From: Hymenobacter sp. DG25A
GTDB lineage: Bacteria; Bacteroidota; Bacteroidia; Cytophagales; Hymenobacteraceae
Length of the DNA: 64,000 nt
Direction: 5' to 3'
Assembly (NCBI RefSeq): GCF_001280305.1
Contig: NZ_CP012623.1
Location: forward strand, 806,001-870,000
Part shown: one piece after another, positions 1 through 11,100 of the stretch
Layout: each line of letters opens with the position of its first letter
How positions within the stretch are numbered: position 1 is the first letter of the stretch
Notes under the pieces: model-generated
What the model saw: the letters and a program-made list of their open reading frames with translations, nothing else
What the model was told of the DNA's origin: nothing
Databases searched by the model: none
Position numbers and translations under genes: made by a program

Positions 1-35
1 GCTGCAGCGGAGGGCTTCTCTTTTTACTGGGGTTC

Positions 36-1685
36 TTACTCGGCGCTCGGAGCTACCGGTGTGGTTTGCGGAGCTTCAGCGCCGGAGCCTTCCGGGCGGT
101 TGCTACGGTTCCGGTTGCGGCCGCCGCGGTTACGCCGACCCTGGCCTTCGCCTTTGTCACCTTCGGCGCGGGGCGCGCGGGCCTGGCTTACGCCGTCCTT
201 CGCTTCTCCTTCCGGCCGGGGTTCCCGCGGCGCGCGGGGCGGACGGGCTTCCCCCTCGGGGCGCGGCTCACGCGGTGGGCGCTGGTAGGGCTGGGCTGGG
301 GCGTGGCCGGCATCCAGGGCGGCCAGGGCGGCGTTGGCCTTGGCTATGCGCTCTATGTGCTTGGGGTCTTTGGGGTCGTGGGCGTCGCGGCGGTTGACGT
401 CGCGGCCCCCGCTGCCTTCGGTACGCGGGCCCCGGTCGCGGCCTCCGCCGCCACCCGAGCGGCTGCCACCGCCGGACCGGCCACCCCGCTCAGGGCGGCC
501 ACCAATCTTACCGTGCAGGCCGGCAAAACGCTTGGGGTCAAACTCGGGCGCTTCGCCCAGGCCCAACTCCTCGGTAATGTTCTTTTTCTCCAGCTCGCGC
601 TCAATCAGCTTCTCAATCTTCACCACCCGGTCCTGGTCCTGGTCGGAAATGAAGGTGATGGCCGTGCCTTTGGTGGCGGCGCGGGCCGTGCGGCCAATGC
701 GGTGCACGTAATCCTCGGCGGCGCGGGGAATATCGTAGTTCACCACGTGGCTCAGCGAGTCGATATCAATACCGCGGCTCAAAACATCGGTAGCTACCAG
801 AATAGGAAACGCCTTGTTTTTGAAGTCGCGCATGATCTGCTCCCGCTCTTCCTGAGTGCGGTCGGAGCTGATGCCCTGCGCCACGTAGCCCAGCTTGTTG
901 ATGGAGCGCACAATGCCGCTCACGGCCGCTTTCTGCGAGGTGAACAGCACCATACTCAGCACGTTCTGGGTTTTCAGAATGTGCTCCAGAATGTAGATTT
1001 TCTGGCGGTCGAAGGCCATATACAGCTGCTGGTCGATGCCGGCGGCGGGCTTGGATACGGCCAGGCGGATTTCCTCAGGCTCGTTAAGAATCTGCTTGGA
1101 GAAGTCCCGGATTTTGTTGGGCATGGTAGCCGAGAACAGCAGCGTCTGCCGCTTCTTGGGCAACTGGCGCACAATGTTCAGGATATCATCGGAAAAGCCC
1201 ATGTCCATCATCTTGTCGGCCTCATCCAGCACCAGGTACTTGAGGTCCTCGAACTTTACATAGCCCATTTGCATGTGGGCAATGAGGCGGCCGGGGGTGG
1301 CAATGATGATGTCGGCGCCGGAGGTGAGGGCACGCTTCTGCTGCTCCCAGCCCTCGCTTTTGCCACCGCCATAAATGGCAATGGAGCTGGCTTCTACAAA
1401 GTAGCCGAAGCCGGTTACCTGCTCATCAATCTGGGTAGCCAGCTCGCGCGTGGGCACCAGAATGAGGGTGGAGGTAGTGCCGTGCTTGGCGTGCGAAATC
1501 CGGTCGAGGAGGGGAATGAGGTAGGCGGCAGTTTTGCCGGTGCCCGTCTGGGCGCAGGCAATCAGGTCTTTCCCTTCGATGATTTTGGGGATGGCCTGCT
1601 CCTGAATAGGGGTGGCCTGGAGGTAGTTCATGGCATCCACGCCGGCCAGCAGGTCGTCGTGGAGGTTAAATTCGTGAAACGTCAA
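36..1685 (-). CDS. DEAD-box ATP-dependent RNA helicase, RhlE type
   Basis: Unwinds or remodels RNA in the cytoplasm, in roles such as ribosome assembly, mRNA decay or cold adaptation. All helicase motifs are visible in order: Q motif TPIQEQAIP, Walker A AQTGTGKT, PTRELA, DEAD, SAT, then ATDVLSRGID and HRIGRTAR in the second RecA domain (core about residues 1-370). The last ~150 residues are a low-complexity tail rich in Arg, Gly and Pro, with RGG-like runs followed by repeated PREPRPEGEA units, typical of RNA-binding extensions in Bacteroidota RhlE proteins. The ATG start directly precedes the usual F-x-x-F-N-L entry into the Q motif. The exact physiological RNA target cannot be read from the sequence. 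Confidence 0.96.
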   Translation of the reverse strand: MTFHEFNLHDDLLAGVDAMNYLQATPIQEQAIPKIIEGKDLIACAQTGTGKTAAYLIPLLDRISHAKHGTTSTLILVPTRELATQIDEQVTGFGYFVEASSIAIYGGGKSEGWEQQKRALTSGADIIIATPGRLIAHMQMGYVKFEDLKYLVLDEADKMMDMGFSDDILNIVRQLPKKRQTLLFSATMPNKIRDFSKQILNEPEEIRLAVSKPAAGIDQQLYMAFDRQKIYILEHILKTQNVLSMVLFTSQKAAVSGIVRSINKLGYVAQGISSDRTQEEREQIMRDFKNKAFPILVATDVLSRGIDIDSLSHVVNYDIPRAAEDYVHRIGRTARAATKGTAITFISDQDQDRVVKIEKLIERELEKKNITEELGLGEAPEFDPKRFAGLHGKIGGRPERGGRSGGGSRSGGGGGRDRGPRTEGSGGRDVNRRDAHDPKDPKHIERIAKANAALAALDAGHAPAQPYQRPPREPRPEGEARPPRAPREPRPEGEAKDGVSQARAPRAEGDKGEGQGRRNRGGRNRNRSNRPEGSGAEAPQTTPVAPSAE

Positions 1686-1887
1686 GGTTCAGCGAGTTAA
1701 AATGATACATGGCTGACCTCGGTTTCCTGGTCAGCAAAACGGCTGTGTTGAGGTAAAGATACGGCATTTTAGCCGGGTCCGGCATTTTGCATTGCCGGCC
1801 GGCGCCGAGCACGGCACCCGAGGCAGTCCGCGGATAACCTCAACCGCAGGAATGCATAAGCCGCCCATTATTTCTTTCTTTACGGCT

Positions 1888-2628
1888 ATGCCCATACTCG
1901 ACCGGTTTTCCACCCAGGCGGCGCTATACGCCCACTTCCGCATCGACTACCCCGCGGCGCTTTATGAGTGGCTGCTGGCCCGCGTGCCCGGCCGCCACCG
2001 CGCCTGGGACTGCGCCACCGGCAACGGCCAGGTGGCCGTGGTACTGGCCCGGCACTTTGCCCAGGTAGAAGCCACCGATATAAGCCAGGCCCAGCTGGCG
2101 CAGGCTCCGCCGCGGCCTAACATCAACTACCAGCTGGCCCAGGCCGAGCATACGCCTTTCCCAGCCCACAGCTTTGACTTAGTAACCGTGGGGCAGGCCG
2201 TGCATTGGTTTGAGCCGGAGGCGTTCAACCAGGAAGTGCAGCGCGTGCTGAAGCCGGGCGGCGTAATTGCCGAGTGGGGCTATGGCCTGGTGGAAGTAAG
2301 CCCGGAGCTGGACCTCATCATTCAAAAATTTTACGCCGAAACCCTGCACGCCTACTGGGATGCCAACCGCTGGCACATCGACGATGAATACGCCCGCCTG
2401 CCGTTCCCATTTGCCAAGGTAGAAACGGCCCGCTTTACGGAAGCCCGCCACTGGACGGCCGCGCATTTCCTGAACTACCTGCGCACCTGGTCCAGCGTGG
2501 CCAACTACCAGCGCCAGCACCAGACGGATGCCGTATTGCTCATTGCTGAGGAAGTAACGCAGCTCTGGGGCGAAGAGGAGCGGGAAGTGCGGTTTCCGGT
2601 GTTTCTGCGCATGGGCCGGGCAAAGTAA
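1888..2628 (+). CDS. Class I SAM-dependent methyltransferase
   Basis: A small cytosolic methyltransferase of about 246 residues. The Rossmann SAM-binding motif is seen as WDCATGNGQVA, followed by the acidic strand VEATDIS and the post-core QAVHWFEPEAF and LKPGGVIAEWGYG segments typical of the Methyltransf_11 group. An ATG at 1888 begins just before the family's usual N-terminus (a phenylalanine-rich ILDRFS stretch). An ATG at 1852 and a still earlier GTG-like start are open in frame but have no domain content. The substrate is unknown. The gene stands alone between the divergent helicase and a secreted-protein gene. Confidence 0.9.
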   Translation: MPILDRFSTQAALYAHFRIDYPAALYEWLLARVPGRHRAWDCATGNGQVAVVLARHFAQVEATDISQAQLAQAPPRPNINYQLAQAEHTPFPAHSFDLVTVGQAVHWFEPEAFNQEVQRVLKPGGVIAEWGYGLVEVSPELDLIIQKFYAETLHAYWDANRWHIDDEYARLPFPFAKVETARFTEARHWTAAHFLNYLRTWSSVANYQRQHQTDAVLLIAEEVTQLWGEEEREVRFPVFLRMGRAK

Positions 2629-2765
2629 GTAAAGCCAATACCTTATTTAACCGGATACGAACAGGTTATTGCTGAGTGCGGCATCTTTCATATCGACTGG
2701 GAAACGCTACAGGCAACCAGAGCCCGCCAGGACGTGTCAGAGGAAGAAATTCAACTTTCTGACCT

Positions 2766-3542
2766 ATGAAAAAGCTTGCCTCATTGCTCTTGCTGGCTGC
2801 GCTGCCTGTGTGCGGCATGGCGCAGTCCGTGGACACCATCCGCACCTTCACATCTAAACAGCTGCGCCGCCTGAAGCCCGGCACCCGGGAATACCTGGTG
2901 TTCCGGCAGCGCACCGAGCGGCCCCAGTACAACACCTCGGCCGTGTGGGTGCGCGACATAGCCATTGATGAGAAAAACCAGCAGATAGCCGTGCGCCAGC
3001 TCTGGTATGCCGGTGATACCCTGAGCAACCGCCAGATTTATTCCCTGAACAATCTCCGCAACTTTCAGCCCCTGTACCACCGCGCCCAGACCCGCCGCTC
3101 CGGCTTGGATGCCTTCAATTTTCTGCCCGACAGGGTAGTTGGCGCTGATTCCGTGGTCGATAATAAACAGGCCGGCTTCTCGATGCCGCACACCTCGCCT
3201 ACCTTCAACTGGGAGCTGGACCTGGAAACCCTGGAGCTGCTGGACTACGCGCCCAACAAGCAGTTTGTCATCAACTTCTATCACCCGGGCAGTAAAACGC
3301 CGCCGCAGTGGTACGTGTACCGGGTAGTGGGCAAGGAGAAAATACCCATACAGGGTGGGGGCCAGGAAGAATGCTGGCTGCTGAAAATCAACTACAGCGA
3401 GCAGAACTACGGGCAGTTCTGGGTATCGGTAAAAACCCGGGAGGTACTCAAAATGGAGGAGCTGTTTAATGGTGTGATGCGCTATAAAGTGAAGCTGAGC
3501 ACGCCTGCTATACCGCTGAGTCCGCGCAAGCCGCTTATTTAG
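2766..3542 (+). CDS. Secreted protein of unknown function
   Basis: The 258-residue product begins with a clear signal peptide (MKKLASLLLLAALPVCGMAQ), so it is exported to the periplasm or outer membrane. The mature part is rich in beta-prone segments with many aromatic residues and no cysteine pair or catalytic motif that I recognise. The overall look resembles periplasmic DUF3108-like proteins of Bacteroidota, but this is only an impression. It ends 25 bp before a CaiB-type transferase gene on the same strand, so the two may be co-transcribed, although no functional link is evident. Confidence 0.8.
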   Translation: MKKLASLLLLAALPVCGMAQSVDTIRTFTSKQLRRLKPGTREYLVFRQRTERPQYNTSAVWVRDIAIDEKNQQIAVRQLWYAGDTLSNRQIYSLNNLRNFQPLYHRAQTRRSGLDAFNFLPDRVVGADSVVDNKQAGFSMPHTSPTFNWELDLETLELLDYAPNKQFVINFYHPGSKTPPQWYVYRVVGKEKIPIQGGGQEECWLLKINYSEQNYGQFWVSVKTREVLKMEELFNGVMRYKVKLSTPAIPLSPRKPLI

Positions 3543-3567
3543 CGGCTGGTTCTACTGCTTCTCTGCT

Positions 3568-4704
3568 ATGTCTGCTGCCCCATCTGCTGCTTTGCCGCTC
3601 CACGGCCTCTTCGTTCTGGAACTGGCCTCAGTGCTGGCCGGCCCGCAAGTGGGGCAGTTTTTTGCCGAATTAGGTGCCGAAGTGCTGAAAGTGGAAGCCC
3701 CGGCCGGCGACGTTACCCGCACCTGGAAAACCAGCGCGGAGGATGAGAATACCGATGTGTCGGCCTACTTCAGCTGCGCTAACTGGGGCAAGCAATCCGT
3801 GGTTTTGAACCTGACTACCCCGGCAGGAAAAGCCGCCGTGCACCAGCTGGCCGCCCGTGCCGATGTGGTGCTGGCCAGCTACAAGCCCGGCGACGCCGAA
3901 AAGCTGGCCGTAGACTACGCCACCCTGCGCCAGCTGAACCCGCGCCTGCTCTACGGCCACATCACCGGTTATGGCCCCGCCGTAAACCGCGCCGGCTACG
4001 ATGCCGTGCTGCAGGCCGAAACCGGCTTTATGCACCTGAACGCGGCCAGCCCCGGCCAGGCGCCCCAAAAAATGCCCGTGGCCTTGATTGACCTGCTCAC
4101 GGCGCATCAGCTGAAAGAAGGCCTGCTGACGGCCCTGTACCGCCGCGAGAAAACCGGCGAAGGTGCCCTGGTTCAGGTATCGTTGCTGGATAGTGCGCTG
4201 GCCTCCCTGGCCAACCAGGCCGCCACCTGGCTGGTAACCGGGCAGGACCCGCAGCCGCTGGGCTCGGGCCACCCTAGCATTGTGCCCTACGGCACCGTGT
4301 ATACCGCCCAGGATGGAGTGCGCCTACTACTGGCCGTAGGTGCCGACCGGCAGTTTCAGGAGCTGTGCGCCGTACTGGAGCGCCCGGAATGGGCCATCGA
4401 TGCCCGCTTTGCCACCAACCCCGCCCGCGTGGCGCACCGCGCCGCATTGGAACAGCGCCTGCTTGAGCGGATAGCAGCTATCAGCGGGGCCGAACTGCTG
4501 CGGGAGCTGGAGAAGCGAGCAGTACCGGCGGGGGCAGTGCGCACCGTGGGCGAGGCCCTGGCGCTGGAATCGGCGCAACGTATGCTGCTGCCGGCTACGG
4601 CTGAATTTCCCTATGCGGGGCTGCGCACAGTGGCTTTTCAAAGCCCCGCGTGGCCGGTGGCCCCGGCACTGTCTGCGCCGCCCCACCTGGGTATGGCTGA
4701 GTAG
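3568..4704 (+). CDS. CaiB/BaiF family CoA-transferase
   Basis: A family III CoA-transferase, moving CoA between carboxylic acids in the cytoplasm. The family's N-terminal signature is clear (LELASVLAGPQVGQFFAELGAEVLKVE, then PAGDVTR), as are the later GYGP and the DLLTAHQLKEGLLTALYRRE segment that shapes the active site. At 378 residues it has normal family length. Members act on carnitine, formyl, bile-acid or branched-chain acyl-CoAs, and the sequence alone does not choose the substrate. It follows the preceding secreted-protein gene by 25 bp. Confidence 0.93.
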   Translation: MSAAPSAALPLHGLFVLELASVLAGPQVGQFFAELGAEVLKVEAPAGDVTRTWKTSAEDENTDVSAYFSCANWGKQSVVLNLTTPAGKAAVHQLAARADVVLASYKPGDAEKLAVDYATLRQLNPRLLYGHITGYGPAVNRAGYDAVLQAETGFMHLNAASPGQAPQKMPVALIDLLTAHQLKEGLLTALYRREKTGEGALVQVSLLDSALASLANQAATWLVTGQDPQPLGSGHPSIVPYGTVYTAQDGVRLLLAVGADRQFQELCAVLERPEWAIDARFATNPARVAHRAALEQRLLERIAAISGAELLRELEKRAVPAGAVRTVGEALALESAQRMLLPATAEFPYAGLRTVAFQSPAWPVAPALSAPPHLGMAE

Positions 4705-5153
4705 CCTGGAATACGGCTTCTCTATTCCTTATCAGGTTTTTAGCTGAAATCCGGCTCTGCAGAAGAGCTGGTGGAAGCTTATGTCCTAGGAATTCTTTGA
4801 ACTGGACAATTGACTTTTAAATTATTATATTTTATATTAAAATAATACATATTAAATTGGCCCACGGGGTACGGCTTCAGATTTGCCCAATAGTGGCAAT
4901 TAATGTCTGAAGCACTTACCCGGCCGGGAGCGGGAAAGCCGCCCCTGCGTGTACACGAACACTAAATCCACCGGGAAAACAGATACTTCACAATTCTCAA
5001 CATCAGTAAAACGGCTCTTTTTTCGAAAGGAGAAGGCGGGCAGCAGGAGGCTGGCAGGGAGTAATAGCCGGCAGCGTACCCCGGGCATCAGTGCATGTAC
5101 CGGTTGGTAGAGTGAAGATGATAACGTGGTTCCTATTCCTATCAGCACCGATA
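4705..5153. other. Non-coding gap with AT-rich island and stem-loop
   Basis: This ~450 bp gap is the longest gene-free stretch. From about 4795 to 4860 the sequence turns sharply AT-rich in an otherwise GC-rich region, with overlapping ATTATT/AATAAT inversions. It is followed by an imperfect stem-loop at 4874-4913. No small ORF with a convincing start is visible. The 3' part (about 5000-5150) could serve as the promoter and leader of the giant secreted protein gene, but I see no clean TAnnTTTG element. Confidence 0.5.
4874..4913. other. Stem-loop upstream of the giant secreted protein gene
   Basis: The outer arms GCTTCAGA (4874-4881) and TCTGAAGC (4906-4913) are perfectly complementary. An inner pair TTGCC (4883-4887) and GGCAA (4895-4899) extends the stem, with a bulge on the right arm. 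It lies 240 bp before the start codon and is not followed by a T-run on either strand. It could be a terminator remnant of the CoA-transferase gene, an operator or an RNA structure. The function is unknown. Confidence 0.45.
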
Positions 5154-8100
5154 ATGAAAAACCGTTTCTCGCTTCTTTTCCTTTTTCTGGCGCTTACCTA
5201 TTGGCAGCCGCTGCTGGCCCAGGCGCCGGTTAGCGGCTTTACCTCAACCACGCTTTCCACCGGCTGGGATGAGGCCGTGGGGCTGACTTTTAATAAGTCA
5301 GGTAGCCAGATGTTTGTGTGGGAGCGGCCCGGCCGAGTGTGGGTGGTGGAGAACGGGCAGAAAAGCCTTCTGCTTGATATCCGGGAGGAAGTGGGCGCCT
5401 GGAACGACCACGGCCTGCTGGGCTTTGCCCTGCACCCACAGTTTGATACCAACGGCTATTTCTACGTGTTTTATCTGGTAGACCGGCACTACCTGATCAA
5501 CTATGGCACCAGTAGCTACAACCCCACTGCCAACGACTACCTGAGTGCTACCATTGGCCGGCTCACGCGCTTTAAGGCCACCAAAACCGCCTCCGGCTAT
5601 TCCGTAGACCCCGCCAGCCGCAAAATGCTTATTGGGTCTACCAAAACAAACGGGCTGATTTCCACAGCCCGCGGCCACGTCACCGGGTCCCTGGTATTTG
5701 GTACCGATGGCACGCTGCTGGTGTCAACCGGGGACGGGGCCAGCGGCTCCACCACGGACTTCGGCAGCGGCTCCAACACCTACTATACCCAGTCCCTGGC
5801 CGATGGCACCATGCGGCAGAAGGAGAACATTGGCTCTTTCCGGGCCCAGATGGTAGACTGCCTGAGTGGGAAAATTCTGCGCATTGATCCGGAAACCGGC
5901 GCCGGCATCCCCAGCAACCCTTATTACGATGCCAACGACCCCAATGCCCCACGCTCTAAAGTATGGGCCCTGGGCATGCGCAACCCATTCCGGATGAGCC
6001 TGCGCCCCGGCACCGGCAGTACCAACCCCGCCGATGCCAACCCCGGCACCCTGTATGTGGGCGACGTGGGCTACATGACCTGGGAAGAGGTGAGCGTGGT
6101 AGACAAGCCCCGCACCAACCTGGGCTGGCCGCTGTATGAGGGCCTGACGGTGCACGACCCCTTCATGAACAACAAGATAAGTAACACCGATGCTCCCAAC
6201 CCCCTGTATAATACCGGCGGCTGCACGCAGCAGTACTTCTACTTTCAGGACCTGATAAAGCAGGCCACGCCTACCGGTATAGCCACCTTCCCCAACCCCT
6301 GCAACACCAGCCAAAACATTCCCGCCACCATTCCCACCTTCGTTCATACCCGCCCGCTGGTAGACTGGAACCACAATGCGTCCGGGCCCTCGCGCACGGG
6401 CACGTTCAGCGGGTCAACGGCCACCACGGCCAATATCGGGGCGTCCGGCTCGCCCGTTTCCGGCCCGCAGTTTGGGGGCTCGTCCGTATCAGGGGGCGTT
6501 TTTTATCCTTATACCGACTTCCCGGCGCCCTATGCCAATAGCTATTTCTTTGGCGACTATGTAAGTGGCTGGATGCGCAACATGACGGTAGATGCCGCCA
6601 ACAAGCCCAGCGCCGTGGGCAACTTCGTCAACAGCAACTGTGTGGTGGTGTACATGGCCACCAGCCCGGCGGAGAAGGGGCTGTACTACGTGAATTTCTA
6701 TCCTTCCGAAATCCGGAAGATTACCTACAACGGCGCCAACCTGCCGCCGGTGGCCGTAGCTTCTTCCGATAAAACCTACGGGCCCAGTCCGCTGGCCGTG
6801 CAGTTTACCGGCAGTAACTCTTCGGACCCGGAAGGCCAACCGCTTTCTTATCTGTGGACGTTCGGGGATGGTACAACCAGTACCCAGGCCAACCCCAGCC
6901 ATACGTTTACGGCCCCCAGCAGTGCCCCGGCCAAGTTCAGCGTAACGCTCAAGGTCACCGATTCTCAGGGCAACACGGCACAGGCAGCCTTAACCATTTC
7001 GCCTAATAACACCCCGCCGCAGGTCACCATTACCAGCCCCCCCGACGGAACCCTGTATTCGCTTGCCGGCAACACTACCTACCAGCTGCGCGCTTCCGTA
7101 ACGGATGCCGAGCACAGCAGCAGTAAGCTCTACTATCAGTGGCAAACCTTCCTGCACCATGCCACGCACGAGCACCCCGAGCCCATTGATACGGCCCGCG
7201 AAACCACCACAACCGTAGAGCCGCTGGGTTGTGTAGATGAAGAATACTACTACCGCATCGAGCTGACCGTAACCGATGCTGCCGGCCTGTCTACCAGGAA
7301 GGAAGTGCGGCTGAATCCGGATTGCGGTTCCGCTACCAACAACACGCTGGTGGCGTATGGGGCCACGTGGAAATACCTGGACAATGGCTCGGACCAGGGC
7401 AGCAACTGGCGAGGCAGCAGCTATGATGATGCCAGCTGGAAAAGCGGACCGGGCCAGCTCGGCTACGGCGACGGCGACGAAGCCACCGTAGTTAGCTACG
7501 GCTCTAATGCCAGCAATAAGTATATCACCACGTATTTCCGCAAAAGCCTCAGTATTAGCAATGCCGGCGCTTATACCTCCTTCACCGGCAACCTCAAGCG
7601 GGATGATGGGGCCATAGTGTACGTCAATGGCACAGAAGTATACCGCAGCAACCTGCCTACCGGCGCCATCACCTACACCACCCGCGCGGCCGGGGCCACC
7701 GACGACGGAGCCACGGCCCAGACCTTCACCATCCCGTCCTCGGCCTTTGTCTCGGGCAACAACGTCATTGCCGTGGAAATCCATCAGTCCGACCCGGTCA
7801 GCTCGGATATGTCCTTTGATTTCTCCCTGACCGGGCTTAGCTCGGGCGGCAGCACCAATCAGCTACCGGTGGCCAATGCCGGCGCGGATAAGAGTATTAC
7901 CCTGCCCACCAGTAGTGTAAGCCTGGACGGCTCCGCCACGGATGCGGATGGCAGCATTGCGTCTTACAGCTGGAGTCAAGTCAGCGGCCCGAATACGGCT
8001 ACTTTCTCCAGCAAAACGGTGGCCACGCCTACCGTCAGCGGCTTGGTAGCGGGTAGTTATGTGTTCAGCTTGACGGCCACCGATGACAAAGGTGGCATGA

Positions 8101-11100
8101 GCCCGGCAGATCAGGTGACCGTGACGGTGAATAGCAGTTCCTCTACAAACAATACGTTGGTGGCATTTGGGGCCACGTGGAAGTACCTGGATAATGGGAG
8201 CAATCAGGGTACCAGCTGGCGCGGCAGCAGCTATGATGATGCCAGCTGGAAAAGTGGGCCCAGCCAGCTCGGCTACGGTGACGGGGATGAAGCCACCGTA
8301 GTGAGCTATGGCCCCAATGCCAGCAATAAATACGTCACCACGTATTTCCGCAAAACCATTAACCTAGCCGATATCAGCACTTACACTGCCTTCTCGGCCA
8401 GCGTCAAGCGGGATGATGGCGTGGTCGTCTACGTCAACGGCACGGAAGTGTACCGTAGCAACTTACCAACAGGAACCATCACCTACACCACTCTGGCTCC
8501 GGGGCCAGCCAGTGACGATGGGGCTACGGCGCAGACGTTCAGTATCCCCGTGTCGGCTTTTGTGACGGGTACGAACGTCATTGCCGTGGAGATGCACCAG
8601 AATGACGTGGTCAGCTCCGACCTATCCTTTGATTTTTCCCTGACTGGTACCGGATCTGGCGGCGGCAGCACCAATCAGCTACCGGTGGCCAATGCCGGCG
8701 CGGATAAGAGTATTACCCTGCCCACCAGTGGCGTCGTGCTGGACGGCTCGGCCACGGACTCCGATGGCAGTATTGCCTCCTATAGCTGGAGCCAGGTCAG
8801 CGGCCCCAACACGGCCACGTTTAGCAGCAAAACCGTCGCGGCACCTACCGTCAGCGGCTTGGTAGCGGGTAGCTACGTGTTCAGCTTGACGGCCACCGAT
8901 GATAAAGGTGGCGTCAGTCCGGCAGATCAGGTGACGGTAACCGTAAACGGAGCTACCGCTACGGGTAGCCTGGTAGCCTTTGGTGCTACGTGGAAGTACC
9001 TGGATAATGGGACCAACCAGGGTACCAACTGGCGCGGCAGCAGCTATGATGATGCCAGCTGGAAAAGCGGACCGGGCCAGCTCGGCTACGGCGACGGGGA
9101 CGAGGCCACCGTGGTCAGCTACGGCCCGAATGCCAGCAATAAATACGTCACTACGTATTTCCGCCGCGCCATTACCTTAGCCGATATCAGTACCTATACT
9201 GCCTTCTCCGCCAGCATTAAGCGGGATGATGGCGTCGTCGTCTACATCAACGGCACCGAAGTATACCGCAATAACCTGCCGGCCGGTACGGTAAGCTACA
9301 CCACGCTGGCCCAGACGCAGGCGCCCGACGACGGGGCCACGGCGCAGGCGTTCAGCATCCCCGTGTCGGCTTTTGTGACGGGCACCAACGTCATTGCCGT
9401 GGAGATGCACCAGAATGATGTGGTCAGCTCCGACCTGTCCTTTGATTTCTCCCTGACCGGCACCGGCTCTGGCGGCGGCACCACCAACCAGCTGCCCGTG
9501 GCTAATGCCGGCGCAGATAAGAGCATAACGCTGCCCACCAGTAGCGTAAACCTGGACGGTTCCGCCTCCGATGCCGACGGTAGCATTACTGCCCATAGCT
9601 GGTCGCAGGTCAGCGGCCCGAGTACCGCTACGTTTAGCAGCCACACGGTGGCGTCACCTACCGTCGATGGATTGGTGGCGGGTAGCTACGTGTTCAGCTT
9701 GACGGCTACCGATGATAAAGGCGGCATCAGCCCCGCCGATGAGGTTTCCGTAACCGTAAATGCCGAAGTAGTGAACCAGGCGCCGGTAGCGCATGCGGGC
9801 TCCGATAAGAGTATTACGCTCCCCGAGAACAGTTTAAGCCTGGATGGCTCCGGCACAGATACCGATGGGAGCATTGCTGCTTATGCGTGGACGCAAGTGA
9901 GCGGGCCCAACACGGCTACCTTCTCCAGCACGTCGGCAGCAGGGCCCACAGTCAGTGGGCTGATTGCGGGCAGCTACTTATTCAGCCTGGTGGTAACGGA
10001 CAATGGAGGCCTCGCCAGCCCTGCCGATGAGGTAAGCATAACCGTTAACGCCCAGGCAAGTAACCAGCCCCCGGTGGCCAATGCCGGCGCGGATAAGACC
10101 ATTACCCTGCCAACCAGCAGTGCCACGCTGGAGGGTTCTGCCTCTGATGCGGATGGCAGTGTAGCCGCTTACGCGTGGAGCCAGACCAGTGGCCCGAACA
10201 CGGCTACATTCAGCAGTAGCACTGAGGCCGCCCCAACGGTGAGTAACCTGGTAGCTGGCACCTATGTCTTCAGCCTGACCGCTACCGATAATGAGGGGAG
10301 CAGTAGTACCCCCGATGAAGTGACCGTTACGGTGAACGAGGAGCCGGTCAGCAGTTCGCTGATTGCCTTTGGGGCCTCCTGGAAGTACCTCGACAATGGC
10401 ACCAACCAGGGCAACAAATGGAAATCGAAAAGCTTTAACGATGCCAACTGGAAAAGCGGCCCCTCGGAGCTGGGCTATGGCGACGGGGACGAAGCCACCG
10501 TGGTGAGCTATGGGCCTAATGCCAACAATAAGTACATCACCACCTATTTCCGCAAAAGCATCAGTATTGCCAACGCCGGGGCCTACAGCTCCTATAGCGC
10601 CAGCATAAAGCGGGATGATGGCGTGATAGTGTACGTCAATGGCACGGAGGTATACCGCAACAACATGCCGCCGGGCAGAATTTCAAATGCTTCCCTGGCC
10701 GCGGTGGCCACTGATGATGGTGCAACGCCCATCTCCTTCACTATTCCGACTTCGCTATTTGTGTCGGGAACCAACGTAGTAGCGGCAGAAATACACCAGG
10801 AGAACGTCAGCAGCTCCGATATTTCCTTTAATCTTTCCCTTACCGGGGTAGCTGCCACGGTGGCGGCCAGAACGGTGGCCAGCCTAACTACCAAAGCGGC
10901 CACTGCTCCTTCGGCCGCTGGTATAAGCGTGTATCCTAACCCTTCCGCCGATGGCCGGTTCAATATAGGGCTGACCGAGCCCCTGCAGGGAGAAGTTACT
11001 TACACGCTGCTTTCGCCGTTGGGCGCCCGCATTGCCACCGGCCGCCTGCTGCTGGCCGCGCCTACGGCCACCCTTTTCCTGAACTTCTCGCATGAAATGC

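Noticed and set aside
66..1700. Long open frame (544 codons) opposite the helicase gene
   Set aside because: It is antisense to a clear DEAD-box gene in GC-rich DNA, has low-complexity content and no domain.
7337..10340. Regular DNA repeats that could suggest a CRISPR array or satellite
   Set aside because: The repeats are long, in frame and encode protein modules; no short direct repeats with unique spacers are present.
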